Below, piece after piece: positions 1 through 16,126 of a stretch of DNA of 21,465 bases. Each line of letters opens with the position of its first letter. Position 1 is the stretch's first letter. Location of the stretch: NCBI GenBank assembly GCA_025602915.1, contig JAHLJZ010000157.1:1-21465 (forward strand), read 5' to 3'. Made by a program: the position numbers and the translations under genes. This stretch comes from Paraphysoderma sedebokerense (taxonomy: Eukaryota; Blastocladiomycota; Physodermatomycetes; Physodermatales; Physodermataceae). The notes beneath the pieces are model-generated. The model saw nothing but the letters and a program-made list of their open reading frames with translations, was not told the origin of the DNA and did no database searches.

Positions 1-20
1 CCCCTGCGCAACTCGACTAG

Positions 21-1400
21 GTTTGGTGGGAGGTGCGTGGTGTGCTGCTAAAAAACCAACTGAACAGAGTCTCGGCCAAAAGGGCACAATCACCATCGAG
101 AGGGATTGCGGAGAAGATTCTTTCTTCATTTCTCGGAATGGAGATACAACCTTTGCTGGCGTTGCTGACGGCGTCGGGTCCTGGACCTTGAAAGGTGTCG
201 ATCCAAAATGGTTTAGTTGGGGATTGACAAATAAGTGCGTAAATTCTGTGTTTGTCCCACCTGTTTCCTATCAGTGTTATTTTGTATTCACACTTCTCGG
301 TAATCTTCCAGTTGGCAGGCAGTTGCCAGCCCCGACAAACCGCCGAAAGAGGTCATGCAGCAAGGCTATGAAAGATTGCTTGAGAGCAAATCGGTGGAAC
401 ATGGGTCCGCCACTGCCGTCATCATCAAATATGATCATGATACCGTATGTATTACTTTAGCTAATTAACCGACAAATTCACAGTTGCTTTCGCTCGAGGC
501 GTTTCTGAGTACTGTCCTTTGAGTGGTGCCCTCACAAGTTATAATATACAGGCCAAATTGTCCACTGCTGTGCTTAGTGATAGCCTTTACATGATCATCC
601 GTGACGGCCAAGTAATATTTAAGTCAGAGGCGATGCAACGTTCATTCAACGTGTAAGTGATTTTTTCTTTATTAGAATTGATGACAAAGAAATACGAGGC
701 TAAATATGTGCTTTCCACATTTTATTCTCAGGCCATTCCAATTGCACAGCGCAAAAGAGATATCTTCAATTCCAGAAACAGATGCTGCAACCTTTGAGCA
801 CGATTTACAAGTGGGCGATAGTAGGCATCGTTAGGCATCATCTTGATCTTACTATCGGAACTGTTTATTAACTCGTTTTGCTTTTGTTAGTTGTGGTCGT
901 TGGATCTGATGGTATGTAGTGTCAACAGCTCATCCAGCCATATTATTGTAGCAGTACATTATTTAAATAGGTTTGTTCGATAACTCTGAGGATACGGATA
1001 TTCTTGAGTCTCTCAGATCTTCGAACATCCGACGTAATCCTTCGAACCGTATTGTCGCAAAAGATATGCATGACGAAAGTATGGGTCAATTAGCTCAAAT
1101 GCTGGGGGAGCAAGCAAAGAGATATATGACTGATCTCGATAAAGTCGCCCCGTTCACTAAAACTTATAATATAATTCATAATTCACAATTTGTTGGTAAT
1201 GTATCGGTCGGGCTTTCATCACAACACCTGATTTAGATAAAAGACTAACACTCATGCGTTTTTAACATTTATTTTTAGGCGGGAAGGTAGACGATGTATG
1301 TATTTTTCGTTATTGCTAATTGGAACATTCAGATATGCTAACGTTCCTCTGTTTACAGGTTACTGTTCTTGCCTTTATGATTACCGAATCTGAAAGTTGA
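21..1400 (+). CDS. PPTC7-like PP2C phosphatase, array copy 1 (5' exon outside window)
   Basis: This is a metal-dependent Ser/Thr phosphatase of the PP2C (PPM) family, PPTC7/Ptc7 branch. Exons are 21-238, 319-444, 552-652, 732-820, 891-911, 971-1195, 1279-1295 and 1359-1400 (stop TGA). They are identical to exons 2-9 of the full copy at 2442-4108. Exon 1, which carries the start codon and signal peptide, would lie to the left of the window, because position 1 falls in intron 1. Visible motifs are GEDSFF, ADGVGSW, SDGLFDN and GGKVDDVTVL, which contain the metal-binding aspartates of the family. The gene is not visibly broken; the missing 5' end is only a window-edge effect. Confidence 0.9.
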
Positions 1401-2441
1401 GCAACTTGAACAGTGATTTCACCAATGCTTCCCGCTATTGATCTGTTGATGAGTAAAAATATAGGAAATCTTGATATGATTTAGTTAATTACTTTCACTG
1501 CAACACCTATTATAATTAAAATTCACATCCACAGATAGACAAGATAGTAAGATTGGATGTACTGGAGTTTCTGTAGTTTAGCCGCGCCGCTTATTTAATA
1601 TAATTGTACTTTACTACATAAGTGTTATGTCGTCACACCATCCTATCTTAAAAGTTGATTACTTTCATGGAAACGCTGTGCTCTTGTTTCCATAATTAGC
1701 GACGGCTCTACCTTTTTGTCACAGAAAGATTATGAATTTTTTTATTTCTTGTTGATGTGACACGTCTTTAACTTTAACCTGGCGTAACAATAAGAAACCA
1801 CATATTATTTTCTACGAAGTAATGTTATAGACCATGCTTGACGATGAAACATCGCACTAAGTTCCATATGTTTATCAATATCTTTAGTGTTTTACGAAAT
1901 AAATGTTGTACGAATTCATTTTGGCAGTCTGTGTATGTCTGTAGCAATTTGAATTACTTGTGCACCTTGCGCAATCAACGACATTGGCTGAAACCGTTTT
2001 TAACTACCATAAGTACCGAACGTACTAGGTTTCACCAACAGCCACCTATTGTATAGAGCAGTTGCATTGATAATGACACTATTATTTGATTCAATACGCA
2101 AATATATAGGAGATGTCACTCTTCTATTTCTAGCCCCGTACTGCAACGATTCCCATCAGTAGGGTGAGAAGAAACCAACGAATCAGTTGAGTTGGCAAGG
2201 GTGCTTCAAACAAAGTACATATTATAGTCCGGTTTTTCTTCACTGATTTGTGATTCTGGTATTTGATTCTCCGGTCTGTGCCTAGACGCGAATAATTGTG
2301 CTGATTCTCTCCTGAAACCGAGCAACAAGGAGCAGGAAGATAATTTGAAACCATGGTTATTTCTGTGCGTCGGTTCAACTATGTAACAAATTATAAATAT
2401 GCAGAGACAGTCTAAGACATTTCATCAACTTATTTTTCGGA
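1401..2441. other. Intergenic spacer of the array unit (identical at 4109-5149 and 6817-7857)
   Basis: About 1,041 nt separate the stop codon of one phosphatase gene from the ATG of the next. The first few hundred bases show recognisable but diverged similarity to the sequence after the fourth gene (about 9533-9765), so they are part of the older duplicated segment. A TATA box lies near the right end. Two short open frames in the spacer (72 codons plus, 82 codons minus in each copy) have no recognisable domain, and I do not call them genes. Confidence 0.7.
2392..2399 (+). promoter_or_regulatory. TATA box of phosphatase copy 2
   Basis: TATAAATA lies 50 nt upstream of the ATG at 2442. The same element recurs with each unit. 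Spacing to the ATG implies a very short 5' leader. Confidence 0.6.
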
Positions 2442-4108
2442 ATGGCCAAATCTATCAGAATTCTCGTATTGCTCGCGTTCTTGGCTTTGGGTTCTGCAAC
2501 TCGTGGTCAACATATTCAAAACCGTATGTTTCGTAGTTTTTTCTCGGCGAAATCAGACATTTCAGATGAACCGGGCGTTAATGATAGTGGAGAAATGACA
2601 CCAGGAGATATGCATGGAGCGGGTGAAAAGCACGCATCTCGATATGGTATGTGCGTTTGAAAGCCCGTTTCAATGGTTAATAACTAGTAGTAATTCTAAA
2701 TTCGCTGACCCCTGCGCAACTCGACTAGGTTTGGTGGGAGGTGCGTGGTGTGCTGCTAAAAAACCAACTGAACAGAGTCTCGGCCAAAAGGGCACAATCA
2801 CCATCGAGAGGGATTGCGGAGAAGATTCTTTCTTCATTTCTCGGAATGGAGATACAACCTTTGCTGGCGTTGCTGACGGCGTCGGGTCCTGGACCTTGAA
2901 AGGTGTCGATCCAAAATGGTTTAGTTGGGGATTGACAAATAAGTGCGTAAATTCTGTGTTTGTCCCACCTGTTTCCTATCAGTGTTATTTTGTATTCACA
3001 CTTCTCGGTAATCTTCCAGTTGGCAGGCAGTTGCCAGCCCCGACAAACCGCCGAAAGAGGTCATGCAGCAAGGCTATGAAAGATTGCTTGAGAGCAAATC
3101 GGTGGAACATGGGTCCGCCACTGCCGTCATCATCAAATATGATCATGATACCGTATGTATTACTTTAGCTAATTAACCGACAAATTCACAGTTGCTTTCG
3201 CTCGAGGCGTTTCTGAGTACTGTCCTTTGAGTGGTGCCCTCACAAGTTATAATATACAGGCCAAATTGTCCACTGCTGTGCTTAGTGATAGCCTTTACAT
3301 GATCATCCGTGACGGCCAAGTAATATTTAAGTCAGAGGCGATGCAACGTTCATTCAACGTGTAAGTGATTTTTTCTTTATTAGAATTGATGACAAAGAAA
3401 TACGAGGCTAAATATGTGCTTTCCACATTTTATTCTCAGGCCATTCCAATTGCACAGCGCAAAAGAGATATCTTCAATTCCAGAAACAGATGCTGCAACC
3501 TTTGAGCACGATTTACAAGTGGGCGATAGTAGGCATCGTTAGGCATCATCTTGATCTTACTATCGGAACTGTTTATTAACTCGTTTTGCTTTTGTTAGTT
3601 GTGGTCGTTGGATCTGATGGTATGTAGTGTCAACAGCTCATCCAGCCATATTATTGTAGCAGTACATTATTTAAATAGGTTTGTTCGATAACTCTGAGGA
3701 TACGGATATTCTTGAGTCTCTCAGATCTTCGAACATCCGACGTAATCCTTCGAACCGTATTGTCGCAAAAGATATGCATGACGAAAGTATGGGTCAATTA
3801 GCTCAAATGCTGGGGGAGCAAGCAAAGAGATATATGACTGATCTCGATAAAGTCGCCCCGTTCACTAAAACTTATAATATAATTCATAATTCACAATTTG
3901 TTGGTAATGTATCGGTCGGGCTTTCATCACAACACCTGATTTAGATAAAAGACTAACACTCATGCGTTTTTAACATTTATTTTTAGGCGGGAAGGTAGAC
4001 GATGTATGTATTTTTCGTTATTGCTAATTGGAACATTCAGATATGCTAACGTTCCTCTGTTTACAGGTTACTGTTCTTGCCTTTATGATTACCGAATCTG
4101 AAAGTTGA
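2442..4108 (+). CDS. Signal-peptide-bearing PPTC7-like PP2C phosphatase, array copy 2 (complete)
   Basis: Predicted Mn/Mg-dependent Ser/Thr phosphatase of the PP2C family, closest in memory to animal PPTC7 and yeast Ptc7. Exons are 2442-2646, 2729-2946, 3027-3152, 3260-3360, 3440-3528, 3599-3619, 3679-3903, 3987-4003 and 4067-4108, totalling 347 aa. Residues 1-19 form a classic signal peptide (basic MAKSIR, then a hydrophobic core ending in GSA). Residues 20-68 are a hydrophilic linker. The catalytic domain follows: GEDSFF 99-104, ADGVGSW 117-123, SDGLFDN 252-258, and GKVDDVTVL from 330. The four expected metal aspartates are present. The family's GDSG turn reads LSDSLY at 191-196. Known Ptc7 proteins go to mitochondria or the nuclear envelope; entry to the secretory pathway here is inferred from the N terminus. 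Exons of 21 and 17 nt are easily missed. Substrate unknown. Confidence 0.93.
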
Positions 4109-5099
4109 GCAACTTGAACAGTGATTTCACCAATGCTTCCCGCTATTGATCTGTTGATGAGTAAAAATATAGGAAATCTTGATATGATTTAGTTAATTAC
4201 TTTCACTGCAACACCTATTATAATTAAAATTCACATCCACAGATAGACAAGATAGTAAGATTGGATGTACTGGAGTTTCTGTAGTTTAGCCGCGCCGCTT
4301 ATTTAATATAATTGTACTTTACTACATAAGTGTTATGTCGTCACACCATCCTATCTTAAAAGTTGATTACTTTCATGGAAACGCTGTGCTCTTGTTTCCA
4401 TAATTAGCGACGGCTCTACCTTTTTGTCACAGAAAGATTATGAATTTTTTTATTTCTTGTTGATGTGACACGTCTTTAACTTTAACCTGGCGTAACAATA
4501 AGAAACCACATATTATTTTCTACGAAGTAATGTTATAGACCATGCTTGACGATGAAACATCGCACTAAGTTCCATATGTTTATCAATATCTTTAGTGTTT
4601 TACGAAATAAATGTTGTACGAATTCATTTTGGCAGTCTGTGTATGTCTGTAGCAATTTGAATTACTTGTGCACCTTGCGCAATCAACGACATTGGCTGAA
4701 ACCGTTTTTAACTACCATAAGTACCGAACGTACTAGGTTTCACCAACAGCCACCTATTGTATAGAGCAGTTGCATTGATAATGACACTATTATTTGATTC
4801 AATACGCAAATATATAGGAGATGTCACTCTTCTATTTCTAGCCCCGTACTGCAACGATTCCCATCAGTAGGGTGAGAAGAAACCAACGAATCAGTTGAGT
4901 TGGCAAGGGTGCTTCAAACAAAGTACATATTATAGTCCGGTTTTTCTTCACTGATTTGTGATTCTGGTATTTGATTCTCCGGTCTGTGCCTAGACGCGAA
5001 TAATTGTGCTGATTCTCTCCTGAAACCGAGCAACAAGGAGCAGGAAGATAATTTGAAACCATGGTTATTTCTGTGCGTCGGTTCAACTATGTAACAAAT

Positions 5100-5107
5100 T
5101 ATAAATA
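5100..5107 (+). promoter_or_regulatory. TATA box of phosphatase copy 3
   Basis: TATAAATA lies 50 nt upstream of the ATG at 5150, identical in context to the other copies. Confidence 0.6.
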
Positions 5108-5149
5108 TGCAGAGACAGTCTAAGACATTTCATCAACTTATTTTTCGGA

Positions 5150-6816
5150 ATGGCCAAATCTATCAGAATTCTCGTATTGCTCGCGTTCTTGGCTTTGGGT
5201 TCTGCAACTCGTGGTCAACATATTCAAAACCGTATGTTTCGTAGTTTTTTCTCGGCGAAATCAGACATTTCAGATGAACCGGGCGTTAATGATAGTGGAG
5301 AAATGACACCAGGAGATATGCATGGAGCGGGTGAAAAGCACGCATCTCGATATGGTATGTGCGTTTGAAAGCCCGTTTCAATGGTTAATAACTAGTAGTA
5401 ATTCTAAATTCGCTGACCCCTGCGCAACTCGACTAGGTTTGGTGGGAGGTGCGTGGTGTGCTGCTAAAAAACCAACTGAACAGAGTCTCGGCCAAAAGGG
5501 CACAATCACCATCGAGAGGGATTGCGGAGAAGATTCTTTCTTCATTTCTCGGAATGGAGATACAACCTTTGCTGGCGTTGCTGACGGCGTCGGGTCCTGG
5601 ACCTTGAAAGGTGTCGATCCAAAATGGTTTAGTTGGGGATTGACAAATAAGTGCGTAAATTCTGTGTTTGTCCCACCTGTTTCCTATCAGTGTTATTTTG
5701 TATTCACACTTCTCGGTAATCTTCCAGTTGGCAGGCAGTTGCCAGCCCCGACAAACCGCCGAAAGAGGTCATGCAGCAAGGCTATGAAAGATTGCTTGAG
5801 AGCAAATCGGTGGAACATGGGTCCGCCACTGCCGTCATCATCAAATATGATCATGATACCGTATGTATTACTTTAGCTAATTAACCGACAAATTCACAGT
5901 TGCTTTCGCTCGAGGCGTTTCTGAGTACTGTCCTTTGAGTGGTGCCCTCACAAGTTATAATATACAGGCCAAATTGTCCACTGCTGTGCTTAGTGATAGC
6001 CTTTACATGATCATCCGTGACGGCCAAGTAATATTTAAGTCAGAGGCGATGCAACGTTCATTCAACGTGTAAGTGATTTTTTCTTTATTAGAATTGATGA
6101 CAAAGAAATACGAGGCTAAATATGTGCTTTCCACATTTTATTCTCAGGCCATTCCAATTGCACAGCGCAAAAGAGATATCTTCAATTCCAGAAACAGATG
6201 CTGCAACCTTTGAGCACGATTTACAAGTGGGCGATAGTAGGCATCGTTAGGCATCATCTTGATCTTACTATCGGAACTGTTTATTAACTCGTTTTGCTTT
6301 TGTTAGTTGTGGTCGTTGGATCTGATGGTATGTAGTGTCAACAGCTCATCCAGCCATATTATTGTAGCAGTACATTATTTAAATAGGTTTGTTCGATAAC
6401 TCTGAGGATACGGATATTCTTGAGTCTCTCAGATCTTCGAACATCCGACGTAATCCTTCGAACCGTATTGTCGCAAAAGATATGCATGACGAAAGTATGG
6501 GTCAATTAGCTCAAATGCTGGGGGAGCAAGCAAAGAGATATATGACTGATCTCGATAAAGTCGCCCCGTTCACTAAAACTTATAATATAATTCATAATTC
6601 ACAATTTGTTGGTAATGTATCGGTCGGGCTTTCATCACAACACCTGATTTAGATAAAAGACTAACACTCATGCGTTTTTAACATTTATTTTTAGGCGGGA
6701 AGGTAGACGATGTATGTATTTTTCGTTATTGCTAATTGGAACATTCAGATATGCTAACGTTCCTCTGTTTACAGGTTACTGTTCTTGCCTTTATGATTAC
6801 CGAATCTGAAAGTTGA
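5150..6816 (+). CDS. Signal-peptide-bearing PPTC7-like PP2C phosphatase, array copy 3 (complete)
   Basis: This copy is identical to the one at 2442-4108, shifted by 2,708 nt. Exons are 5150-5354, 5437-5654, 5735-5860, 5968-6068, 6148-6236, 6307-6327, 6387-6611, 6695-6711 and 6775-6816, giving 347 aa. It has the same signal peptide, the same metal-binding motifs, and the same loss of both glycines in the GDSG turn. Introns and flanks are also identical, so there has been no time, or no freedom, for copies 2 and 3 to diverge. If the array is real, the copies would act as a dosage amplification of one product rather than as diversified enzymes. Confidence 0.93.
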
Positions 6817-7807
6817 GCAACTTGAACAGTGATTTCACCAATGCTTCCCGCTATTGATCTGTTGATGAGTAAAAATATAGGAAATCTTGATATGATTTAG
6901 TTAATTACTTTCACTGCAACACCTATTATAATTAAAATTCACATCCACAGATAGACAAGATAGTAAGATTGGATGTACTGGAGTTTCTGTAGTTTAGCCG
7001 CGCCGCTTATTTAATATAATTGTACTTTACTACATAAGTGTTATGTCGTCACACCATCCTATCTTAAAAGTTGATTACTTTCATGGAAACGCTGTGCTCT
7101 TGTTTCCATAATTAGCGACGGCTCTACCTTTTTGTCACAGAAAGATTATGAATTTTTTTATTTCTTGTTGATGTGACACGTCTTTAACTTTAACCTGGCG
7201 TAACAATAAGAAACCACATATTATTTTCTACGAAGTAATGTTATAGACCATGCTTGACGATGAAACATCGCACTAAGTTCCATATGTTTATCAATATCTT
7301 TAGTGTTTTACGAAATAAATGTTGTACGAATTCATTTTGGCAGTCTGTGTATGTCTGTAGCAATTTGAATTACTTGTGCACCTTGCGCAATCAACGACAT
7401 TGGCTGAAACCGTTTTTAACTACCATAAGTACCGAACGTACTAGGTTTCACCAACAGCCACCTATTGTATAGAGCAGTTGCATTGATAATGACACTATTA
7501 TTTGATTCAATACGCAAATATATAGGAGATGTCACTCTTCTATTTCTAGCCCCGTACTGCAACGATTCCCATCAGTAGGGTGAGAAGAAACCAACGAATC
7601 AGTTGAGTTGGCAAGGGTGCTTCAAACAAAGTACATATTATAGTCCGGTTTTTCTTCACTGATTTGTGATTCTGGTATTTGATTCTCCGGTCTGTGCCTA
7701 GACGCGAATAATTGTGCTGATTCTCTCCTGAAACCGAGCAACAAGGAGCAGGAAGATAATTTGAAACCATGGTTATTTCTGTGCGTCGGTTCAACTATGT
7801 AACAAAT

Positions 7808-7815
7808 TATAAATA
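7808..7815 (+). promoter_or_regulatory. TATA box of phosphatase copy 4
   Basis: TATAAATA lies 50 nt upstream of the ATG at 7858. The chimeric fourth gene therefore shares the promoter of the other copies. Confidence 0.6.
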
Positions 7816-7857
7816 TGCAGAGACAGTCTAAGACATTTCATCAACTTATTTTTCGGA

Positions 7858-9532
7858 ATGGCCAAATCTATCAGAATTCTCGTATTGCTCGCGTTCTTGG
7901 CTTTGGGTTCTGCAACTCGTGGTCAACATATTCAAAACCGTATGTTTCGTAGTTTTTTCTCGGCGAAATCAGACATTTCAGATGAACCGGGCGTTAATGA
8001 TAGTGGAGAAATGACACCAGGAGATATGCATGGAGCGGGTGAAAAGCACGCATCTCGATATGGTATGTGCGTTTGAAAGCCCGTTTCAATGGTTAATAAC
8101 TAGTAGTAATTCTAAATTCGCTGACCCCTGCGCAACTCGACTAGGTTTGGTGGGAGGTGCGTGGTGTGCTGCTAAAAAACCAACTGAACAGAGTCTCGGC
8201 CAAAAGGGCACAATCACCATCGAGAGGGATTGCGGAGAAGATTCTTTCTTCATTTCTCGGAATGGAGATACAACCTTTGCTGGCGTTGCTGACGGCGTCG
8301 GGTCCTGGACCTTGAAAGGTGTCGATCCAAAATGGTTTAGTTGGGGATTGACAAATAAGTGCGTAAATTCTGTGTTTGTCCCACCTGTTTCCTATCAGTG
8401 TTATTTTGTATTCACACTTCTCGGTAATCTTCCAGTTGGCAGGCAGTTGCCAGCCCCGACAAACCGCCGAAAGAGGTCATGCAGCAAGGCTATGAAAGAT
8501 TGCTTGAGAGCAAATCGGTGGAACATGGGTCCGCCACTGCCGTCATCATCAAATATGATCATGATACCGTATGTATTACTTTAGCTAATTAACCGACAAA
8601 TTCACAGTTGCTTTCGCTCGAGGCGTTTCTGAGTACTGTCCTTTGAGTGGTGCCCTCACAAGTTATAATATACAGGCCAAATTGTCCACTGCTGTGCTTA
8701 GTGATAGCCTTTACATGATCATCCGTGACGGCCAAGTAATATTTAAGTCAGAGGCGATGCAACGTTCATTCAACGTGTAAGTGATTTTTTCTTTATTAGA
8801 ATTGATGACAAAGAAATACGAGGCTAAATATGTGCTTTCCACATTTTATTCTCAGGCCATTCCAATTGCACAGCGCAAAAGAGATATCTTCAATTCCAGA
8901 AACAGATGCTGCAACCTTTGAGCACGATTTACAAGTGGGCGATAGTAGGCATCGTTAGGCATCATCTTGGTAAAGGAAATTGTTTATTAACTCTTTTGCT
9001 TTTGTTAGTTGTGATCGTTGGATCTGATGGTATATGTTGAAAACAACTCATCTAGGTAGTATTGGAAATGTGGACTAATCTCTGCATATCATAATTAGGT
9101 TTGTTCGATAACTCTGAAGATGCGGATATCCTGTTGACCATCGACGAAGCTCCGTTCATCCACCGTCATTTTCCTTCGCAACGGATTGTCACAAAAAATA
9201 TGAAAGATGTCAATATGAGTCGAGTAGCTAAAATGTTGGGACAGCAAGCGAAGAAGTACATGACCGATGTCGGAAAAATCTCCCCATACATTAAAGCTTA
9301 TAATATAATTAATAATTCACATTATGTTGGTACAGTATCGGTTGGGTTTTCATCGCGACCTCTGATGACATAAGATACTAACACTCGTACTCTTATAATA
9401 TTGTTCTTTAGGTGGAAAGGTAGACGACGTATGTACTTTGCATTACTTTAGTCGGCATATTCAGATATACTGATGTTGGTCTGTAAACAGGTTACTGTTC
9501 TTGCCTTTATGGTTACCGCCCCTGAACGTTGA
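7858..9532 (+). CDS. Chimeric PPTC7-like PP2C phosphatase, array copy 4 (5' half identical, 3' half diverged)
   Basis: Exons are 7858-8062, 8145-8362, 8443-8568, 8676-8776, 8856-8944, 9009-9029, 9099-9329, 9412-9428 and 9491-9532, giving 349 aa. Exons 1-5 are identical to the other copies. From 8970, inside intron 5, the sequence becomes that of an older paralogue. Exon 7 is 6 nt longer, and over its last 52 residues I count about 58% amino-acid identity to the other copies. Intron phases and positions are conserved, so the chimera reads through with SDGLFDN, GGKVDDVTVL and a normal stop. The breakpoint in an intron leaves the coding frame unharmed, and the gene looks functional. Its C terminus (VTAPER) differs from that of the array type (ITESES). 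Confidence 0.9.
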
Positions 9533-10279
9533 ACGCTTTGAACAGTAATTCCACTAGTACTTCCCGGAATTGATCTGTTCATGCGTACAAAATAGACAAT
9601 CTTGATATGATTTACTAATTCAAATAATTGCAACTCCCTGATAATTATAATTGCCAACCATAAATAGACAATCGCATTAATTTGACTGTACTGTATCTAG
9701 ACTGAATGCTGTAGTTCGAGACTTTGTATTTTTATGTCACTACGAAATTTTTATCTTATCTCGTCGACGTGGCGTCTCTCTCCTCGTTGATGAAGTTTAA
9801 AATATCATTCGTGAAATTGGCGTTTGCATCAATAAATTAATTGGACAAATTAAAATTTTTGAACAACACCTGAAATTGCAATGTGTTCACATCTGAATTC
9901 GTACATGAGAAAGTGCTTCAATGTATGTTTAGGCTGTGTGTCGGACATATCCACACTGCCCTCAATGACGTTACTTGATGAAGGCAATCCCTGTGTCGAC
10001 TAAAAATAAATAATCCCCACCGCTACGTGCGAAGTTAACAGGGGAAGTGAAGCTTGACATCGAGTCTGTTTCCCCGGTCTGCGAGTAAGCTCTATTTGCA
10101 AGTATTATATGAAACCAAAGGGATTGCAGCAGAGGACTATTTTTAGACGAAGCGGGGGGTGAATTGAAAGTTGGAATTGGCTGTGGGCCGAATGATTGTT
10201 ATTAATTGCGGTTCCCCAGCGGGTTGCCGGGTTGGCCGCTTCGTTCCCTCCGCGCGAGTGGGAAAGAGGGAACTGCCCA
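9533..10279. other. Intergenic region between the phosphatase array and GFA1
   Basis: The first ~230 nt are diverged homologue of the sequence following the array-type stop codons; for example, both share a block containing AATCTTGATATGATTTA. This is the 3' flank of the older paralogue. The rest contains no gene, RNA gene or repeat that I can recognise. Confidence 0.5.
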
Positions 10280-10379
10280 AATATAAACACTCGCTCTCCT
10301 CCCTCTCTCCTTCCACCTCCAACACTTCCCATCCTCCAAACATCCCCACCCTCACTATCCCCACCATCCGCAGCTCACT
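10280..10379 (+). promoter_or_regulatory. GFA1 core promoter and CT-rich leader
   Basis: An ATATAAA TATA-like element at 10281-10287 is followed by about 90 nt that are almost all C and T with scattered A, ending at the ATG. CT-rich blocks next to the start are typical of strongly expressed fungal genes. The assignment is by position and composition only. Confidence 0.5.
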
Positions 10380-13393
<3,014 letters not shown>

Positions 13394-13936
13394 ATAGCAC
13401 GATCAATTTAACGTATATACCAGACTCGAAATTAGAAAAAGTTTGTTGTTGAACATTGCTTCCGCGATTTTACGTCTAATGCGGTGAAGTTCGACTATTG
13501 ATATTTTGTTTTGTTGTGATATGTTTATATATAGAAAAGTAGGATGGATGAATTAAGTAATTATGTTGTATTCATTGGGCTTCCTTTTCTTGTTGAACGT
13601 CGTCAATATAATGTTATTTGTTTGCCTAAGTTTGGTTTTTGTCATGGTGATTGAGTTGGCAAATGTTTGGACTTGAATCTGTTTTTGGCGATATTCCTAC
13701 GAGATTGCCATAACTGAATGTGTTGCATAGTCGGCTTTAGTATGACATTGCTGATGATGGAGGGAATGAGAGAACCTGATTCTGGTGTGTGTTGTTCACA
13801 GTCTGATGGAAACAAATAAATCCTTTGTTGACGCGTTGATTCCGATTGAGGGAATTTTCCCATTCTCTCGTTCCCTCATCTCTATTCGCAATCGTCCTCC
13901 GTCCATTCTCCTCCGCGCTATATCTATTCTCGCACA
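13394..13936 (+). promoter_or_regulatory. GFA1-MSI1 intergenic region with CT-rich MSI1 leader
   Basis: The first ~460 nt are AT-rich with no recognisable gene. From about 13855 the sequence turns CT-rich up to the ATG at 13937, like the GFA1 leader, and is the likely MSI1 core promoter and 5' leader. No clear TATA box or RNA gene was seen. Confidence 0.4.

Positions 13937-16126
<2,190 letters not shown>

Larger units (their letters stand above)
1..8969 (+). repeat. Tandem array, 2,708-nt unit, three full copies plus 845 nt of a fourth
   Basis: Position 1 matches 2709, 5417 and 8125, and every landmark recurs at exactly 2,708 nt: exons, introns, the spacer and the TATA box. I saw no mismatch between copies in the parts I compared, and all encoded peptides are identical. 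The units lie head to tail, and each carries one complete phosphatase gene plus about 1.04 kb of spacer. Identity holds through 8969 and then breaks off sharply inside an intron of the fourth gene. Identical introns and spacers mean either very recent expansion or homogenisation, or an assembly artefact. The window opens inside a unit (in intron 1 of the gene), so the true copy number is unknown. Confidence 0.97.

Noticed and set aside
3153-3192. Short version of phosphatase intron 3 ending at the CACAG near 3192
   Set aside because: The resulting phase hits a stop quickly. The acceptor at 3259 gives an ungapped match to PPTC7.
4546-5086. Open frames in the array spacer (4546-4764 plus, 4838-5086 minus, and their copies)
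   Set aside because: They have no recognisable domain, lie between the 3' end and promoter of adjacent genes, and their repetition only reflects the tandem unit.
1-8969. Reading the regular array as a CRISPR-like or satellite array
   Set aside because: The unit is 2.7 kb and carries a complete intron-containing gene, so it is a gene-level tandem duplication.
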